DNA from: a virus
Length of the DNA stretch: 48,952 nucleotides
Virus record (IMG/VR): IMGVR_UViG_3300031973_000739
Coordinates: 1 to 48,952 of that record
Reading direction: 5' to 3' (one strand)
The translations under genes and the position numbers were made by a program. Shown here in pieces: positions 48,150 through 48,952 of the stretch (its first letter is position 1; every line of letters begins with the position of its first letter). The notes under the pieces are model-generated. The model was not told the origin of the DNA. It worked only from the letters and a program-made list of their open reading frames with translations, and made no database searches.

Positions 48150-48850
48150 GATTACTAGTATCTGGTGGGAATGGCAAATTTTGCAATAAACTTATACAAA
48201 AAAATAAAGATCATGAAATATTTGCGCCTGATAGATATGACATGGATATTACTAATATTAATTCTGTAAAAAGCAATATTAGTAAATTCAAACCAGATAT
48301 ATTTTTACACGCAGCAGCACTGACTAGACCAATGGTTAACCATGTAGACAGGCCACACATAAGTATAAAAACTAATATTATTGGTACTGGAAATGTCTGT
48401 TTAGCTTGCATGGAAAGTAATCTAAAACTAGTCTATATTTCTACTGATTATGTATATCCCGGCACGAAAGGTGATTATAGAGAAGATGATCCCCTTTTAC
48501 CAGTAAATGAGTACGCTTGGTCTAAATTGGGTGGAGAATGTGCTGTGCATTTATACAAAAATTCACTTATAATTAGGACTTGTATGACAGAAAAACCCTT
48601 TGTGCATACCCACGCATTAGTAGATTGTAAAAAAAGCATGATTTATATTGACGATGCAGCAGAAATATGCTTGAAAATTTTAGGCCAAACGGGTATCATT
48701 AATTTAGGCGGGTCTCCTACTTCTCCTTACGAATTTGTAAAAAAAGATAATAAAGACATAGGGAAGATATATATGGAAGACGTATCAGATGTTGATATGG
48801 CTGAAGATAGTACGATGAATATAGACAAGCTAAAAAAGGCATTGACATGA
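48146..48850 (+). CDS. RmlD-like (dTDP-4-dehydrorhamnose reductase-like) SDR
   Basis: 234 aa from GTG 48146 (GTGA junction). Nucleotide loop SGGNGKFC (6-13), DRYDMDITN, KPDIFLHAAALT, YISTDYVYPGTKG (97-109), and Y123/K127 in YAWSK are the RmlD pattern. It is shorter than RmlD (about 290 aa), with a trimmed C-terminal substrate domain, so the sugar may differ. It likely reduces the keto-deoxysugar shaped by the cupins upstream. Confidence 0.8.
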   Translation: MRLLVSGGNGKFCNKLIQKNKDHEIFAPDRYDMDITNINSVKSNISKFKPDIFLHAAALTRPMVNHVDRPHISIKTNIIGTGNVCLACMESNLKLVYISTDYVYPGTKGDYREDDPLLPVNEYAWSKLGGECAVHLYKNSLIIRTCMTEKPFVHTHALVDCKKSMIYIDDAAEICLKILGQTGIINLGGSPTSPYEFVKKDNKDIGKIYMEDVSDVDMAEDSTMNIDKLKKALT

Positions 48851-48952
48851 AAAAATTAAATTTAGGATGTGCATGTCGATTTTTAGAAGGATATATCAAT
48901 ATAGATATGGATTCTATCGAGGACATAAAGCACAGATATCCAAACGTAAATA
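48847..48952 (+). CDS. SAM-dependent methyltransferase, N-terminal part (cut by window edge)
   Basis: The frame from ATG 48847 (overlapping the previous stop, ATGA) reads MKKLNLGCACRFLEGYINID and continues to the edge. KLNLGC followed by GYINID is the start of many phage and bacterial methyltransferases acting on sugars or lipids, where the usual glycine pair (GCG) is here GCA. Only 35 residues are visible. Confidence 0.65.
   Translation, partial: MKKLNLGCACRFLEGYINIDMDSIEDIKHRYPNVN

Noticed and set aside
119-48926. Minus-strand open frames across the window
   Set aside because: They lie opposite clear + strand genes, have no ribosome sites or recognisable motifs and are composition shadows, for example the mirror of the repeated fibre stalk at 22688-23335.
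1-48952. Canonical tRNA genes
   Set aside because: I looked for T-arm sequences (GGTTCGA-type) outside the tmRNA in the intergenic gaps and saw none with a matching acceptor stem. All gaps between genes are also too short or already explained by promoters and terminators.

Overview
The window looks like a piece of a large, AT-rich tailed-phage genome, probably a lytic myovirus-like phage from water or sediment. Every convincing gene is on the + strand. Genes are packed with 1-30 base overlaps (ATGA, TAATG, TTGA junctions), and no gene-free stretch exceeds about 125 bases. The gene set is that of a virus: rIIB-like protein, ThyX, dCMP deaminase, SSB, a small sigma-like factor, tail-fibre proteins, class II ribonucleotide reductase, dUTPase, PhoH, RecA, DnaB-type helicase, DnaG-type primase, dNMP kinase and a Cas4/RecB-like nuclease. 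No integrase, terminase, portal, ribosomal or core-metabolic gene was seen. The only cellular-looking gene is a DUF1501 protein at the left edge. That family is characteristic of Planctomycetota and related bacteria, so a host in that group is a reasonable guess but not shown.

Layout. 1-1.6 kb: end of the DUF1501 gene, whose stop codon shares one base with a complete tmRNA gene. 1.6-11.3 kb: a twelve-gene chain for sugars and their transfer (two FkbM methyltransferases, another methyltransferase, glycosyltransferases of at least five kinds, DegT aminotransferase, GDP-fucose synthase-like and UDP-GlcNAc 2-epimerase). 11.3-12.4 kb: HNH nuclease and an exported trypsin-like protease. 12.4-20.1 kb: nucleotide, DNA and small regulatory genes with three good sigma70-type promoters and two intrinsic terminators, ending in a sigma-like factor. 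20.1-26.5 kb: probable virion and lysis genes (PAS membrane protein, holin-like protein, papain-like protease, two related fibre proteins, tiny repeat-domain proteins, several membrane-anchored unknowns). 26.6-38.9 kb: the replication, recombination and dNTP core. 38.9-42.2 kb: a glycosyltransferase, two probable structural proteins, a DUF6356-like protein and a PAP2 phosphatase. 42.2 kb to the end: a second sugar block (DHDPS/NAL-family aldolase, KdsA, two Fe/2OG dioxygenases, sugar C-methyltransferase, two cupins including a 3,4-ketoisomerase, glycosyltransferase, RmlD-like reductase, start of a methyltransferase).

How it fits together. ThyX, dCMP deaminase, dUTPase, NrdJ and dNMP kinase supply dNTPs to a phage replisome of helicase, primase, SSB and RecA. 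The two sugar blocks, with a GNA1-like acetyltransferase and a GT4 enzyme in between, could make and attach unusual deoxy-, amino- and acidic sugars plus methyl groups. Likely targets are the phage's own virion or the host surface. This is the most unusual theme of the window. The target and the sugar structure are inference.
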